A DNA stretch of 64,000 bases from Isoetes taiwanensis (GCA_021234155.1 JAJEKV010000063.1:5976830-6040829); one strand, 5' to 3'; counted from the stretch's first letter, positions 10,619 through 22,449 are shown. Numbers and translations: made by a program. The notes: generated from the sequence alone by a model not told the origin.

Positions 10619-11194
10619 ATATTAAACCATGCCTTCTTCTCTAGCTATTTCTGCACCATCGCCTTCTTTGAGTGCATCTCCGTCTCAGTCTATATCAGTA
10701 GATCCTCTTAATGAGGATCAACACTCTCGTCTTCTGGACATTGCTCAGAAGCAAGAATTATTGGAAGAAGGATGGTCTACTCCACGCTTGAATAAGCTTG
10801 CACGTCGCAAAAATAGCTCGGCTCCTCAATCTGCGTTAGTTCACTCTGTAGCGTCAGTATCTGCTACGATTGTTACAGTGGATGTTCCTGATTCAGTGGC
10901 ATTGAGACACCAGAGAGCAGATCAAGTTGATGTTAATGATTTTATGGATGTGGAAGTTCGACCTGGTTAAAGTAACTTTTCTATGAATATGATTATATAT
11001 TATTCTTCTCTTTGTAGGAGAGGAAAATAGTGTGAACTGCATTATACTGTCATGCTTAGATGGGTGGCCCTGCTCAGTTGGATCTGATTGTCCACTGGGT
11101 TTTTATTCCTGTCTCTGCATTGTATTATGTATTATGATGGAGTGTTATTAATAAAGTTTGACGTCCTTCAAAAAAAAAAAATATTAAACCATGC
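10619..11194 (+). mobile_element. Poly(A)-tailed retroposed insert with exact 14-bp target-site duplication
   Basis: ATATTAAACCATGC occurs at 10619-10632 and again at 11181-11194. The second copy directly follows a run of about 11 A, with AATAAA at 11151-11156 roughly 15 bases before the tail. This is the hallmark of LINE-mediated target-primed insertion, so 10633-11180 is the insert. It carries an ORF ending at 10970 (112 sense codons when started from the ATG supplied by the target repeat), rich in Ser/Ala/Pro at first and containing LLDIAQKQELLEEGWSTPRL and LNKLARRKNSSAPQ. I do not recognise the protein; the acidic/basic mix with WSTP resembles ends of plant LINE ORF1 proteins, but that is a guess. 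It lies about 300 bases upstream of the mS35 start, on the opposite strand. Confidence 0.8.
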
Positions 11195-12190
11195 ATTAAG
11201 GATGGTATATTTCGGGCATGAGGAATAAAATACGCACGTGCTGCCATCATCATGGCTATTTCCGTTTATTGGATTGTATATCTAGCGCTCTTTCATGGTT
11301 GCAGCATATTCAGGTTATTAGTTCTTGTGCTTGAACTATTTTCTTAGGCATATTGGAGTTTTGGTCCAAAAAAGGCCAAGTTTCTCTGTAAACAGAATTG
11401 ATGTGCAAGGAGATGAAGTTCCACGCACTAGGTGATCAAGGATATCAGGTTAAGGCAACAATTCCGGCATCCTTCAACCTATTTCTGTTATAATCTGTAA
11501 AATTCCAAACTCCAAGAGTAATGATTTCGTGGGAACATGTTCCTCCACCTAGAATAGATAGCAGAGGCAAGATCATAAGCTCAGTTGACAATCTATTGCT
11601 ATAGCACTTCACCTAGAAATTTTAGCTATTATTTAACTGTAAGCAACCTTTTTAATTCCCCATTTGAAACCACCTAACCATTTTACCATCCATTAAACTA
11701 ATGTTGCTACAACCAGAAGCCTGCACTCAGAGTGATGCAGTTCTTTTTCCTTCCATTGTAGCTTGTGATCGGAGCAATAGTTTCCTAGTGGATATATTAT
11801 AGTAGAGCTACCTGCGATAGCATCCTAGAAGAGCAAGCCCTAGCTCATTGGCACTTATTTGAGCATAAACAAAACCTGATGTACAATATAAGTGGATTCT
11901 TTGAATTCTTTGACATCATGAGGTTTTGGATAATGCAAGTATTCAAATACCTAACCATTATGTATATCGTGCATGGATATCGTGCAGACGAGGATGGTTT
12001 TTTTTAATGCTAGGTATCTTTTTAGCATATGCAAGCAAATCGCGGAACACTCGACTTCTATATTTCTTGCGCATTCTTTCTATATTTTCCTTGTTTTTGC
12101 GAAGATTCATGATAGCTTGAACCGGAATCCCTTATCAGTTCTTTCCTGCTCTGATCCCAAACATTTTTTTTGCTCATATTTGGTGATTTC
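11195..12190. other. Intergenic, no gene seen
   Basis: AT-rich sequence without recognised domains. The 3' part leads into the gypsy gag fragment and may be its 5' noncoding portion. Confidence 0.35.
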
Positions 12191-12194
12191 ATCT

Positions 12195-12880
12195 CTATAG
12201 AGGAGGTCTCGACCTTATTACAACAAGTCCAGCAGCTTGTTCAAGTATGTCAACAGTTATAGTTGGACAATAAAGAGCTAAAATAATGGGTTGCTTCGCA
12301 TGATTTTGCTTCTAGCTCTGGATTGAGGCCATCAGAGCCTAAAATTAGCTTGCCCAAGAAGTTTGACGGCACCCGGTCCAAGCTTTGTGGTTGTTTGAAT
12401 CAAATCAGACTTGTGTTCAGCTCCAGCCCCATAGATATCCCACGGCTCAAGAACAAGTTGGATTGATTGGTTCTATCCTCAGAGGGCCATCTCTAAGTTG
12501 GTTTGCTCCTGTATTGGAGAAAGGAGCCTCAGAGTTGCAGGATTTTGCTGCTTTCACTGCATAGCTGATTTGGAGACATAGATCGGCAGCACACAACAGT
12601 CACAAAACTCTGCAATCTCAGACAAGGCTCTCGTCCAGCTTCAGTTTATGTGTTTGACTTTCATCAATTGTAATTGATACTGCCTGGGTGATGTTGTTCT
12701 CCGTGATTGTTTTTGGAAAGGACTTCGGGAGGATGTCAAGGATATGTTGCTGTCTATGGAGGTCCCTAAGACTCTAGAAAAAGCCATCAGATTTGCAGTT
12801 CGCTCGAACGTAGGCAAGAGAGATATAGTCAGGTCTTTCCAATCCCACAGGCGCCTGTAACTATGCAAGATACTAAGACA
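12195..12880 (+). pseudogene. Ty3/gypsy-type retrotransposon gag fragment
   Basis: Allowing frameshifts and stops, the plus strand reads EEVSTLLQQVQQLVQVCQQL, then LPKKFDGTRSKL, a GD-type stretch near 12575, LRQGSRPASVYVFDF, and a C-terminal part resembling FWKGLREDVKDMLLSMEVP followed by TLEKAIRFAVRSN. This is the conserved order of the Retrotrans_gag family (capsid) in Ty3/gypsy elements. Several frame changes and stops show it is dead. No protease or reverse transcriptase follows, so only the gag portion survives; no LTR was recognised. Confidence 0.7.
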
Positions 12881-12899
12881 TCCAAAAGGTGAAGGATAA

Positions 12900-14266
12900 T
12901 AAGGACGAGAGAACTAAAAGAAGAAACAACCTTAAAAAAACATAAATAATCAGAGTGATAAGACATTAAGATAGCCAAGGCAAAGTCAACAACCTAACAA
13001 GGATGAAGGCCCCAAAATTGAATTAGTATGTTTTTTCCTCAATGATTGTAAATAAAAATCAACCATTAAAATAAATACATGTTAGTGGGTTCAAAAGTTT
13101 ACAAACTATATCTAGTTATACAACTTGGTTTATCAATACAATTTGATAATGTGATAAATAAGTTTTCTTTTTTAACTTTGTATAGTTGGTCTCTCTTCTT
13201 GCTTAAAATATATGATGTCTAGTGATGTTTAGTAGGTCAAGTTTAATGTCATAGTATTTGATCACATCTATTTTTCGTGATGAATGTAGTTGGTCTCTAT
13301 TATTGCTTAAAATATATGATCTCTAATAATACTTAGTATATCAAGTTTAATAACATGGTATTTGATCACATTTATCTTTCTTGATATATTAGTATGCTAA
13401 TACAAGATGACAAATAATACGTTCTATAGCAATTAATCATCACTACGACAAGATGATAAATTTACCTAGTTTATATATGCTATTATGACCTTTTTACGAT
13501 GATAATTTAAGTGATAAATTTGCGTGGTTTACCATAGATGGTAGGTTATGTCTAATATATAATAGTTTATGCCTCCAATAATGTCTAATATTTAATAGTT
13601 TATGCCTATGGTTCCAACTCGGCACCAAGGTTTTTCATTTTGGTTCTAATTGTGGTTAATTTGTAATTAAAATCAACTTATACGTGAAGGAGAATTGGTC
13701 TGTGCAATATTCTCAATTTTAGCAAAACTTGCATCAAACAGCTCAAGGGATTTGAACCCTGGTATTTCCAATTTCATTTTCATATGCAACTTTCCAACAA
13801 AATTAGATGTATCCAAACAAATTACGGCAGCTTCACACATCTGCAGCTTAAAAAGAAAGACAAAGCATTAATTCGAAATCCCAATAGTACCCATAATGCA
13901 AAACAAACATCAAGCATTGGACTGATATTCTAGGCACCTGCTAGACTATCCACGTTAAAATTATTTTGATCAAGCACCACCATAGTTCAAGTCGTGCTTA
14001 TGCTTCGCAGAAAATCGTCTTAGCCTTGTTGGAGTATTTGAAAATATTCTTGAAATTGCACAAAAAGAGCTCTGAACGTATTTAAATTTCTACAAAACCC
14101 TAATGAAAGCCAATAGCAACAAGTTAACATACCACCCAGATATTTGCGACATTAAATTCGTAAGCAAATTTGCAATTTAGAAACTGCTCCTCACAATGTC
14201 GTCACATCTCTAACAAGCATGGTGAGCAAAAAAACAAAATGATCATAGGAAAAAAAAAAAGCATAC
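12900..14266. other. AT-rich intergenic with tandem duplication
   Basis: No coding sequence recognised. It contains the duplicated 105-bp unit listed separately, plus further TCTAATATATAATAGTTTATGCC-like partial repeats near 13552-13612. Confidence 0.4.
13180..13385. repeat. Degenerate tandem duplication, period about 105 bp
   Basis: The block starting TATAGTTGGTCTCTCTTCTT (13181) and ending GTATTTGATCACATCTATTT recurs from 13284 as GTAGTTGGTCTCTATTATTG ending GTATTTGATCACATTTATCT. The two copies differ at many positions, so the duplication is old. Confidence 0.65.
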
Positions 14267-14600
14267 CCATATGTTCACGAGTTGTACTTGTGTTGCTTCC
14301 AGTCCAGACATGAACAAGACCATGGAAAGCAATTCCGAGTGTACCACCTCCAGGGGGGTATTTGTATCTTCAATTCTGTAAGCACTAAAGAACAAGCTTG
14401 GAGTATGAGGGCATTATTCTCCTTCCTCTGTAGAATCAATGTTTCCGTCATCCTGCCACTATAGTTAAGATCAACAGGAACATTAGAAAGGTGGTCTTTA
14501 TTTCTGAGATAGAGGGATGTGGAGGGCAACAGTTTACCAGATCTGCGCCCGGGGGAAAAATAACTTTTTTGCAGCTGTCTATCCTTTGTCACTTGTGGAT
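14267..14600 (-). pseudogene. PPO: Polyphenol oxidase (tyrosinase) gene fragment
   Basis: On the minus strand one frame reads STSLYLRNKDHLSNVPVDLN then YSG, like the region between the CuA and CuB sites in plant polyphenol oxidases (pattern S-L-Y...LRN..H......DLNYSG). A second frame nearer 14340-14267 reads GGGTLGIAFHGLVHVWTGSN and TREHMG, matching the first CuB-side histidine region (H-G-P-V-H-x-W-T-G). The HxxxH pair (HGLVH) is present. At least one frameshift separates the parts. The sequence ends at CATATGG|GTATGC, a good splice donor, but no following exon with the distal copper ligands is found. The active enzyme oxidises phenols to quinones, usually in the thylakoid lumen; this is a remnant. 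Confidence 0.6.
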
Positions 14601-14689
14601 AGATTTACCAGAGGTTGTGAGCTTGGCACAAAGTGCTTGCTGCTTTTCACAAGACCACAAGACAATCGTAAAGCATAAACTATAACACC

Positions 14690-14860
14690 CTAGCAGACAT
14701 TATGGTTTTATTCTGTAAGCAAGCTATACATTTGGACAGTAAAATAATAAAATTTCCATCATGCTTGTAAGGTCAGAAATGCATATCAAAGTGGATCGGA
14801 TAACGTGATTGGGTTCAGAAGTGTGAAATTTGCAGCTATAGAATGATCAACGCGTATCTA
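14690..14860. other. Intergenic spacer
   Basis: Short AT-rich stretch between the PPO remnant and the duplicated block; nothing recognised. Confidence 0.3.
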
Positions 14861-15420
14861 AAAGAGGCCGATTAATGAAGTTAGGGTTGCCCTAGCTGAT
14901 TTATCCAAAGAATCAGAGCGGCAACCACAAAACAAAGAACATTAAAGAAAAAGCAAAAGGACTTACTCTGGCCGCTCCGAATGAAGCAGGTATCTGCAAG
15001 GAAGAGTAGAATCTGGCCGCCGCCTTGAGGGAAAGAGGCCGATTAATGATGTTAGGGTTGCCCTAGCTGATTTATCCGGGGAATCAAAGCGGCAACCACA
15101 AACAAAGAACATTAGAGAAAAAACCAAAAGGATTTACCTCTCTGGACATTCCGAATTTGACTGATTCATAACTCCCTTCTTTCCTCTTCTTTGAGAAATT
15201 TTTTTTATACCAAGGCTATGCCATACCCAAGAAATGAGGCTCGGGCATGTCGAAGTAGGCTGGCGCAGGTCTCTCGAAGCCCAGCAAAAACAGAGAAGAC
15301 TCTCGCTCCAAGTTCGACGACAGATAGAGCTAAGGCTATTCTGTGCAGACAAAAGCTCTGCTATGCTTCGGCAGAATAAGAATAGAATCTGGCCGCCGCC
15401 TTGAGGGAAAGAATGAGAGG
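14861..15420. repeat. Duplicated 171-bp block with a third partial copy
   Basis: The block AAAGAGGCCGATTAATGA, GTTAGGGTTGCCCTAGCTGA, GCGGCAACCACAAA starts at 14862 and again at 15032, period about 170. ATCTGGCCGCCGCCTTGAGG occurs at 15011 and again near 15389. On the minus strand the copies include donor-like sites after CCAGAG (14972 TAAGTCC; 15136 GTAAATCC), so the unit may have carried the first exon of a gene. A minus-strand ORF of 116 codons (15484-15134) spans it but has no known domain. Confidence 0.6.
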
Positions 15421-17450
15421 GAAAAGAAAAATTAGGGTAAGAACACGCCGCCTTAGCGTTCTCACGGCCAAATGTGCTCTTCAAAATTCAATGGCCCAGA
15501 TTTTTTCTTCATTTTGCCACCATTAATATTATTTTTTGATTTGAGTTTCAATCTCTTGATTGTAATGACTGATCGGTCAGAAATTACTGGGATATTATGC
15601 CAGTTTTACACGACGAAAAAAGCGGGGATAAAATTATAGGGCCCCAGATTTTCCCGAAAACACGGTCGATCCTTGCCCTTTGATTCCAGATCTTCGGGTT
15701 TCAATTCCTTTGTTTCCCCACATGGCTGTCCCCTTCACCAGGATAGCAAAAAGGGACAAAATTCCCGAGGTCCCCTGTTTTTCGTTGGCAAATTTTGTGA
15801 CCAGAAAATTTCGCCTGAAATTTTCCGACGATGGCGAGAAGGGCCATTTTCGCGGTGACGCCGCTTCGTGGAAAATGAAATGGTTCCTTAAAATTTCCCT
15901 ATTTTTCCATGATTCCTCTAGTTTCTTTGTTTCCCACACATCTCATCTAGAAGCATTCCATCGGCCGAAATGAAATGGTTTCTTGATTTGGTTTCGCACA
16001 GGCCATATTACGAAGATCAGGCTATGGAGCTTGTAATACCGCAGTTCTGAACAAGGGCAAAAGCAAAAGGCCCAAGCATCGTTATCTTTCTGCCCCATCA
16101 TAGCCAAATCCAGCAACTTTCTCTAAAGCTTTGCATCTACTGACACAAAGCAAGGATTTTTTGTTGAAAGCTTTAACAAAGATCTATTTGCCTAGCATTT
16201 AGCATTTTGTTAATTTATTTTGGCTTATTGAGCAAAGACGAACCTAGAGAGAAAATTCTCTGCTTAGAAATAGCATTTCGGCACAGGAAGTAATGCCATA
16301 GCCATTCCAAAAAGATCTTTCCTCTACTGCCGTCCTACGCCATAGCTATTCAACGAACATAATTTCGCCAACTGGTCATTACGTCTTGTATTTTCCACAT
16401 GTCGGCCATTACGCCTATAAAGGGTCCAGCGGCACCACCAGACTCAGCGGAGCACTCACGGCTCTGTCGGTCATGCTTTGCCTCGTCTGGCGGAGCTGCT
16501 AGAGCCCTTTGCATGGCGTGATGGACCTTCACGTGGATATTACCTAGTAAATAATTTCAATGGGTTCAAAACAAATCCTGATTATCTCCACCTATTCCTC
16601 TCAGAGACATCCTCTCCACCTATTCAATAACATGCCTTGAAATTTATTGCAATGAAATATCTTCCATGATCATCTATTCCTCTCCTAGACAAGCAGGACA
16701 TTTGGCATTGAAATTTACTGCAACAAAAATATCTTCTATGATCATCTTTGGGTTGCCACATGGATGATAACAACTAGCATGGGGGAAGGCATTCTTGCTA
16801 GTTCCCTTGATCTACAGAATTCTGGAGCACCCACCATGACACTGGAGCTGTCAATGTTGACTTAACAACTTTTTTGGGAATAACATCATGTACCATGCAC
16901 TTCTTGATATATAATTAAATTCTAATATGCAAAAAAAACTCTCGACATTCATGTAATGAGACCCCACCTCTTCAATTTCAAATAGATGCAGCATAGATGT
17001 AACGACGATGTACAACTTTCTTCCAAATATCTGAGGCCATGCACACTGTAACCTATGGGAAAAACAAAATCATGAGTACAGATCAAAAATTTAGGCAATC
17101 TATGCCCATAGGCCAACTTATCTTTTTCAATAATCTGGACCCTTCTCCATGCCTAGAACAACTTAAGTATCTTGAGGCATAAGAATGTGTAACAGCTTAC
17201 ATAACACGAGTTAATCGGTCATGACAGAACTAAATGATCATGCCCCTACATTCTAATGTTCTATCATCTTATTATGTAGTAAGTGTTTCCAACTTTTAAA
17301 TCATCCTTATCGAGCTTGTACATTTGCAATTTGTATGATTCTAAAGAAGCTGGAGCAGAACAAATGGTGATAAGATCACAATGCTTGATGTCATTCTTTT
17401 AGACAATGCTTTTAACATGCAGAAAATATTTCATTGTCCAAATCGACACC
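15421..17450. other. Intergenic, small inverted repeat, no gene seen
   Basis: GAAAATTT, CGCCTG, AAATTTTC forms a perfect 8-bp stem at 15804-15825. Overlapping ORFs of 60-100 codons at 15634-15973 have no recognised domain. The remainder to 17450 is AT-rich and featureless apart from short imperfect repeats of ATTTACTGCAA near 16650 and 16715. Confidence 0.35.
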
Positions 17451-17996
17451 TTTGCATTTGAAGATGCATGACATAAGAAAGCATTCAAGCTGCAAGCCCC
17501 TACATATTATACTTAGTTTGGTCATTACCATTATCTAGACTGCATGTGTAGACAATATTATTGGCATGAACAAGAAACTTGCTACTGGGGAATTCTCCCA
17601 TTGGAATGGAGTACCAAGAAGAAGGCCTTCGATATTGCTAGGGCCTAGACAATCCGATCAACCTCTATTATTTCATAATCACACCTTTGCATTTGAAGAT
17701 GGACTTATGTCTATAAGGTGGGGGAGTAGTCATATCCATGGGAGAAGGGGCTATACATACATATATTGCATTTGAAGATGGATGATATAAGAAAGCATTC
17801 AAGCTGCGAGCCCCTATATATTGTACTTAGTTTGACCATTAGCATTATCTAGACTCCATGTGTAAACAATATTATTGGCATGACCAAGAAACATACTACT
17901 GGGAATTCCCCCATTGGAGTGGAGTACCATGAAGAAGAAGGCCTTCAATATTGCTAGAGCCTAGACAATTTGATCAACCTCTATTATTTCATAACC
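17451..17996. repeat. Tandem duplication, period about 315 bp
   Basis: The segment 17451-17680 (TTTGCATTTGAAGATG..., AAGAAAGCATTCAAGCTGC, ATATTATTGGCATGA, ATTGCTAG, CAACCTCTATTATTTCATAA) is repeated at 17765-17996 with about ten percent differences. A third partial start (CACCTTTGCATTTGAAGATG) lies at 17683. It is a moderately old local duplication with no coding content seen. Confidence 0.75.
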
Positions 17997-18369
17997 ATTG
18001 ATGTCATATTGGTGGCATGACTATTTTCTTACCAAAATAGTTTGCTTAAGATTAGTTATATTGTAGTAATAAGATACTAAGGGCACTTCACTTTTGAATT
18101 CGTGTGTTGAAAAAATAGGAGCTATCCTTCAAAACAAAAGATAAAGAATTATATATAAAAAAATTGATTTTTTCCATTGAAGGACGTCAACCTAATCACC
18201 ATCACAACATCATGACTATAACAATAGATACATCATATTCTGCGTATCACATTGGAAGCCAATCCACTACCTAGTTGTGATACATGATATTAGGAGCTGC
18301 TTGCATACTATCTCGACATCATGACTACAGTAGATACATCAAATATTCTACATATGATGTAGAATATGA

Positions 18370-18545
18370 TGTTATCTAGTACATATGGTAGATTTAAGGT
18401 CTCTACCATAGGACTGCTTTGTCTCATACTTGAACACATGACCTCGAGGCAATGGATTTTAAGATCCCCCTTACTAGACCGATGTTAGTCATACTTGAAT
18501 TTTTGAACTCGAGTGTGGCGTTTTAAGGTTCTGCCACTAGATCAT
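18370..18545 (-). mobile_element. Possible SINE-like remnants
   Basis: On the minus strand two neighbouring stretches start with CTAGTGGCAGAACC (from about 18543) and TCTAGTAAGGGGGATC (from about 18480) and are followed 30-40 bases later by CTCGAGTTCAAAA and CTCGAGGTCATGTGTTCAAG. This resembles the A-box/B-box layout of the tRNA-like head at 21362, but the B boxes are damaged. I regard them as decayed relatives of that SINE with modest confidence. Confidence 0.3.
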
Positions 18546-18639
18546 GCCCCAAAAATTCATGTTACACTTACATAATAATTAGAATAACAATTGTATATAA
18601 GATAACTAGATTATAATAAACTATAAACTTTAAGAAAGA

Positions 18640-19310
18640 AAGAATGAATGAATGATTTTAATCGTCCACATAGACCAATTGGCCGATGGGATCCAATGAA
18701 GGAGCGCAGCAAACTTATTACTGTATGGGTTAAAAAACCCCGGCCCCGAAGGGTTTTTGAGGGAAAAATCGTGGCAGTAATAAGAATGTTATTAAACTAT
18801 ACATGTATACATCATTATGAAATATATGTATATGTACATGTCAAGTGTGTGCCTGAGGATATAACTGATCTCATATACCCATGACCTCCTGAAGGTATGA
18901 TCCTAGCATCCGTACGGAATCCGTGCGCAATGTTACATGTAGCGGCTGGCCAGGCCAGACCAACTCAGCATAGCGCGTCTGGATTTGATCATATGCTGGG
19001 CAGCTTTGAAGGGTATGAGATTCATCCTCAATGACTCCCATTTGGCAGCATTGACAAAGCCTGTCATGGCATGGCTCACCAATCCATCTGCCTATCTCAA
19101 TTCGAAGATGATGTGCCCCTGTGCGAATGGAGAAAATGAATCTGCGCCTTTTCATGGGCAAATGGGTATGCAGGTAGCATTGGGGGCCCCGTTCCAATGT
19201 GGAATTTATTTGGCGCTGGTAGTGTGTTGTCTTGACCTGTTCAAGGGCACTGGCATCCCAGCATCAAGATATTGCCTCAAGTGTGGCAGTTAGAAGTATA
19301 GTGAATGACC
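18640..19310 (-). mobile_element. LINE-A 3' end: zinc-finger C-terminus and tandem-repeat tail
   Basis: A minus-strand ORF (19197-18871) reads FIFSIRTGAHHLRIEIGRW, then DRLCQCCQMGVIEDESHTL and QSCPAYDQIQTRYAELVW. The C-x2-C...H...C pattern with VEDE-like and CPAYD motifs is the zinc-binding region that follows the reverse transcriptase in several LINE clades. Homology to the fragment at 22480-22780 extends upstream (GGGATGCCAGTGC). Downstream, the element ends at 18655 in GGTCTATGTGGACGATTAAA followed by ATTC/TTTC tandem repeats, read on the minus strand. This defines the family's 3' end as simple repeats, as in RTE-like elements, not poly(A). Confidence 0.6.
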
Positions 19311-19319
19311 ATATCCAAA

Positions 19320-20900
19320 AATTGTAGCACCTTGCCAAAAGTCAACATGGTTTCCGAACTAACAGGAAAAACTTGATAGTATAAAAAAATATGTGAAAAG
19401 CCATGTATGTGATAATGACAACTAGCATATAAAAGCTTCTAAATTATAATATTGAAAATGCATATTATAAAAACCATTCTAAAATCTAGAAATATATGGT
19501 ATGAACCAGCAATGGTTTTGCAAAAGCAATATATGCATAAAACACATCTCTCAAACTAATGATGATTTCAAACAACTATTGTACGATATAGAATTCATGT
19601 AATAAAACATGATATGAACCAACAATGATTTTGAAAAATCAATGTATGCTTTAAAACCATCTTACAAACTAATGATGATTTCTAGAGACTAGTACTAAAT
19701 TTAGAACTAATACAAAAAACATGACATGAACTACTAATGGTTTTCCAAAACCATGAAGGACATATGGTTTTTCTTGACATTGTGAATTACTATAGGAAAA
19801 AACCACATACATACTAGTTTTCATGCTGATTTTTAATGCAAGTTCATTTTTGGGGGCCTTGTGACACATCTTCAACTTTGCAACTGCGCACCACATGTAA
19901 GGATGTTGAGCAGTCACCGCATTCCACACAATGGGTAAACACATTAAGGAGGAGCGGTTTTTACTCAAGGGTTCATATCGAGGAACATTCTTCACAACTT
20001 GGGATGAAGAGCTCAGATCAGACAAGAAGGTCAACAATAGTAGCAGCATCTCAAAGAATCTCTAAGTCAACCAGAATGAGGAATATGCAAAAAGTAAGAA
20101 GAATCAAACATGATAGTAGGAAGGAAAACCCTAAAGGAATATAAACATTTAAGTATATCCTCTCATGTAATTTGGAAAAATGAATGAATTGAAATCCCAA
20201 TGTAAGTGTATATATGTCTATTGTATATCTCGGGTGCTCACACATATAGTGTAGAAACATGAGTTTAGAGTCTTGTTTTAGGGGTTTAGCGTTTAGATCC
20301 AGAAACTTCATCATTTCGACTGCCAAAGGATGAAGCAAAGAAGCACAACTATAGCTCAAGATCAAGTTTTTGAATGGAAGAGCAAGTATGAGGGAGAAAC
20401 GAATAGATCCCAAGAAAAGCTTCGACTCCAAACACATTGGGAAATGCCCTCAAGTAGAAGTCCGCTCGTCCAGCACAATGTCAGGATGAGAGATAATGCC
20501 GGTCATGTCAACATCATTAGCACTGCACCATCTTGGTTTTGCACCAAGACATCTTCGGGACGCAACTCTACCTCTTGTGGCAGCGACAACACTTGGCGAC
20601 CTTATGACACGAGTATCTTCAATGATAGAGGAGCAATGGCCAGACATCTTCATAAACTGCGGCGAAAACCTCAAGCCGACAAACGACAAGCAATTCTTCG
20701 AGACGACCCAACGTCAACGAGCCAACTGAGAAGGCAACATCTCGACGACCTTAATCCCGCCTTGTGTTGATGTATGGTGTTGCTTGTAACATGCGTGTTA
20801 GATGGAGATACACTTACAAAAGGTACCGCAGCAATGGGTTATGCCTATGCTCATTCAACAACTAGGTGATGGCTTCGTCAGGTACTCCGATCAGTAATCA
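19320..20900. repeat. Intergenic with degenerate 112-bp tandem repeats
   Basis: Copies begin ATGAACCAGCAATGGTTTTG (19501), ATGAACCAACAATGATTTTG (19614) and ATGAACTACTAATGGTTTTC (19726), a period of about 112 bp, each followed by a CTAATGATGATTTC-type block. From 19836 to 20770 there are ORFs of 77 to 146 codons, overlapping on both strands, with no family I recognise. Confidence 0.5.
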
Positions 20901-20908
20901 GTAATCAG

Positions 20909-21027
<119 letters not shown>

Positions 21028-21362
21028 TATTTTAACGATCACGCCACTAGAGGCAAAACATCCAATCTGGACATGTGACCACACACCACACTACATTGCT
21101 TGGTTGGGCCACCACAACCACTTTACATTAGCGTCGTGTCAAAATAGATAGATAGATAGTATTTTAACGTCACGCCACTAGGCAGCATCCAACTGGACAT
21201 GTGACCACACACCACACTACATTGCTTGGTTGGGCCCTGCCCCCAACCACTTTACATTGCGTCTGTGGGTTTTGACACCCAACAGCCAGAAGTGCGGTTT
21301 CAAGGTCTCGAACTCGAGACCTATAGTTGCTAGACCTAGTGTGTTACCACTAGCCGATATAT
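21028..21362 (-). mobile_element. tRNA-derived SINE with tandem body duplication
   Basis: Reading the minus strand from 21362: TCGGCTAGTGGTAAC (21357-21343) resembles a polymerase III A box, and GTTCGAGAC (21313-21305) fits the B-box consensus, with about 30 bases between them as in tRNA. The body (GGGCCCAACCAAGCAATG, GTGTGGTGTGTGGTCACATG) ends in GTGACGTTAAAATAC and a short (TATC)n tail at 21145-21159. A second copy of the body (21028-21141) ends in the long GATA array. The second lacks a head, so it is either a 5'-truncated SINE or an unequal duplication. The bases next to the tail resemble those of LINE-A. Confidence 0.55.
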
Positions 21363-21369
21363 GATGTGG

Positions 21370-22449
21370 GCGCCTATGATTTTAAAATATAAAATATGGA
21401 TGCACTTAAGGCTTTATAACATGAAATTCGGGGACTCAAGCCCCTAACAAAGTAATTCAATTTTCTAATAAGAATATTTTGACCGATACAACCAACGGCT
21501 TAGGTTTATACTTTTTTTCTTTTTCTTTTATATTGATAACCCATTTAATTGTTTTAATAGTATGGTCCATGGTTTCGGATATGGTCATTTATACATCCAA
21601 ATCAAACCTCCCTCTGTTATTGTTCTATATATTCTAACCATTATAAATGAATGGTTAACTTCCACATGGTTCATCTCATTTTTGTTGTCTTTCAACTGCT
21701 ATTATTCCAGACATTAAAGAACCAATCTTGTTCGTTGTAATGCTCCAAAAGACAAAGCAATATTGCATTATCTTGAAAGGGGTTGAATGACTAATCACAA
21801 CGAGCACTTGCTCTTGTCTAGAATTTAAATACTCCTTACATTTTCCTCCTCACATTGAGAGATGCTCTGCAGAAGCTTTTGATAACTTAAATACCTGTTG
21901 AAATGATAAAAGTTGGGAACTACATACCAAATGCTTGTTGAATCTAGAAACTATAGTTTCTTTCCTAGGAAAGCCCCAACAACAAAATTGTTGGAGTATC
22001 TCTCAGGTGAGAACCATTGTATATTATTAAGACTTGCAAATTATAAACACAAAAATTCCAATGCTAGGACCTAATATATCTTGTCCAGAAAAGGGACATA
22101 TTGTACATATTTATGTGATGATGCAAGATTTGTTCGAAATGTATATACAGTTTCTCAGTTATACTCACAGTCACTTGCATCTTTCCTTGAGGAGACATAG
22201 CAAGTTCGTGAGGCTTCTTTGCAGCGATGGACTGACTTGTCGCTCATTTTGTAGCACCTTTATGTTTGTTTCTGATTTTTTGTAGAGGGTCTCTATGAGA
22301 TAGTGAATAAATTACATTAACATTACATTATTCTTTTCCACTTGTCGAGAACCTCTAGAATAAAGGATGACAATGCCAGTACTGTAGGCGTATACAAGAG
22401 CAAATGTAGTGGCTAATTAGGTGTAAGCAGATCAATATATTGTGTTCGA
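21370..22449. other. Intergenic, no gene seen
   Basis: AT-rich sequence with short ORFs only; nothing recognised. Confidence 0.4.

Noticed and set aside
19836-20770. Overlapping ORFs of 77 to 146 codons on both strands
   Set aside because: No recognisable domain, no splice structure and opposite-strand overlaps; treated as chance ORFs.
21305-21362. tRNA gene on the minus strand
   Set aside because: A and B boxes are present, but no cloverleaf with an acceptor stem can be built; it fits a SINE head better.
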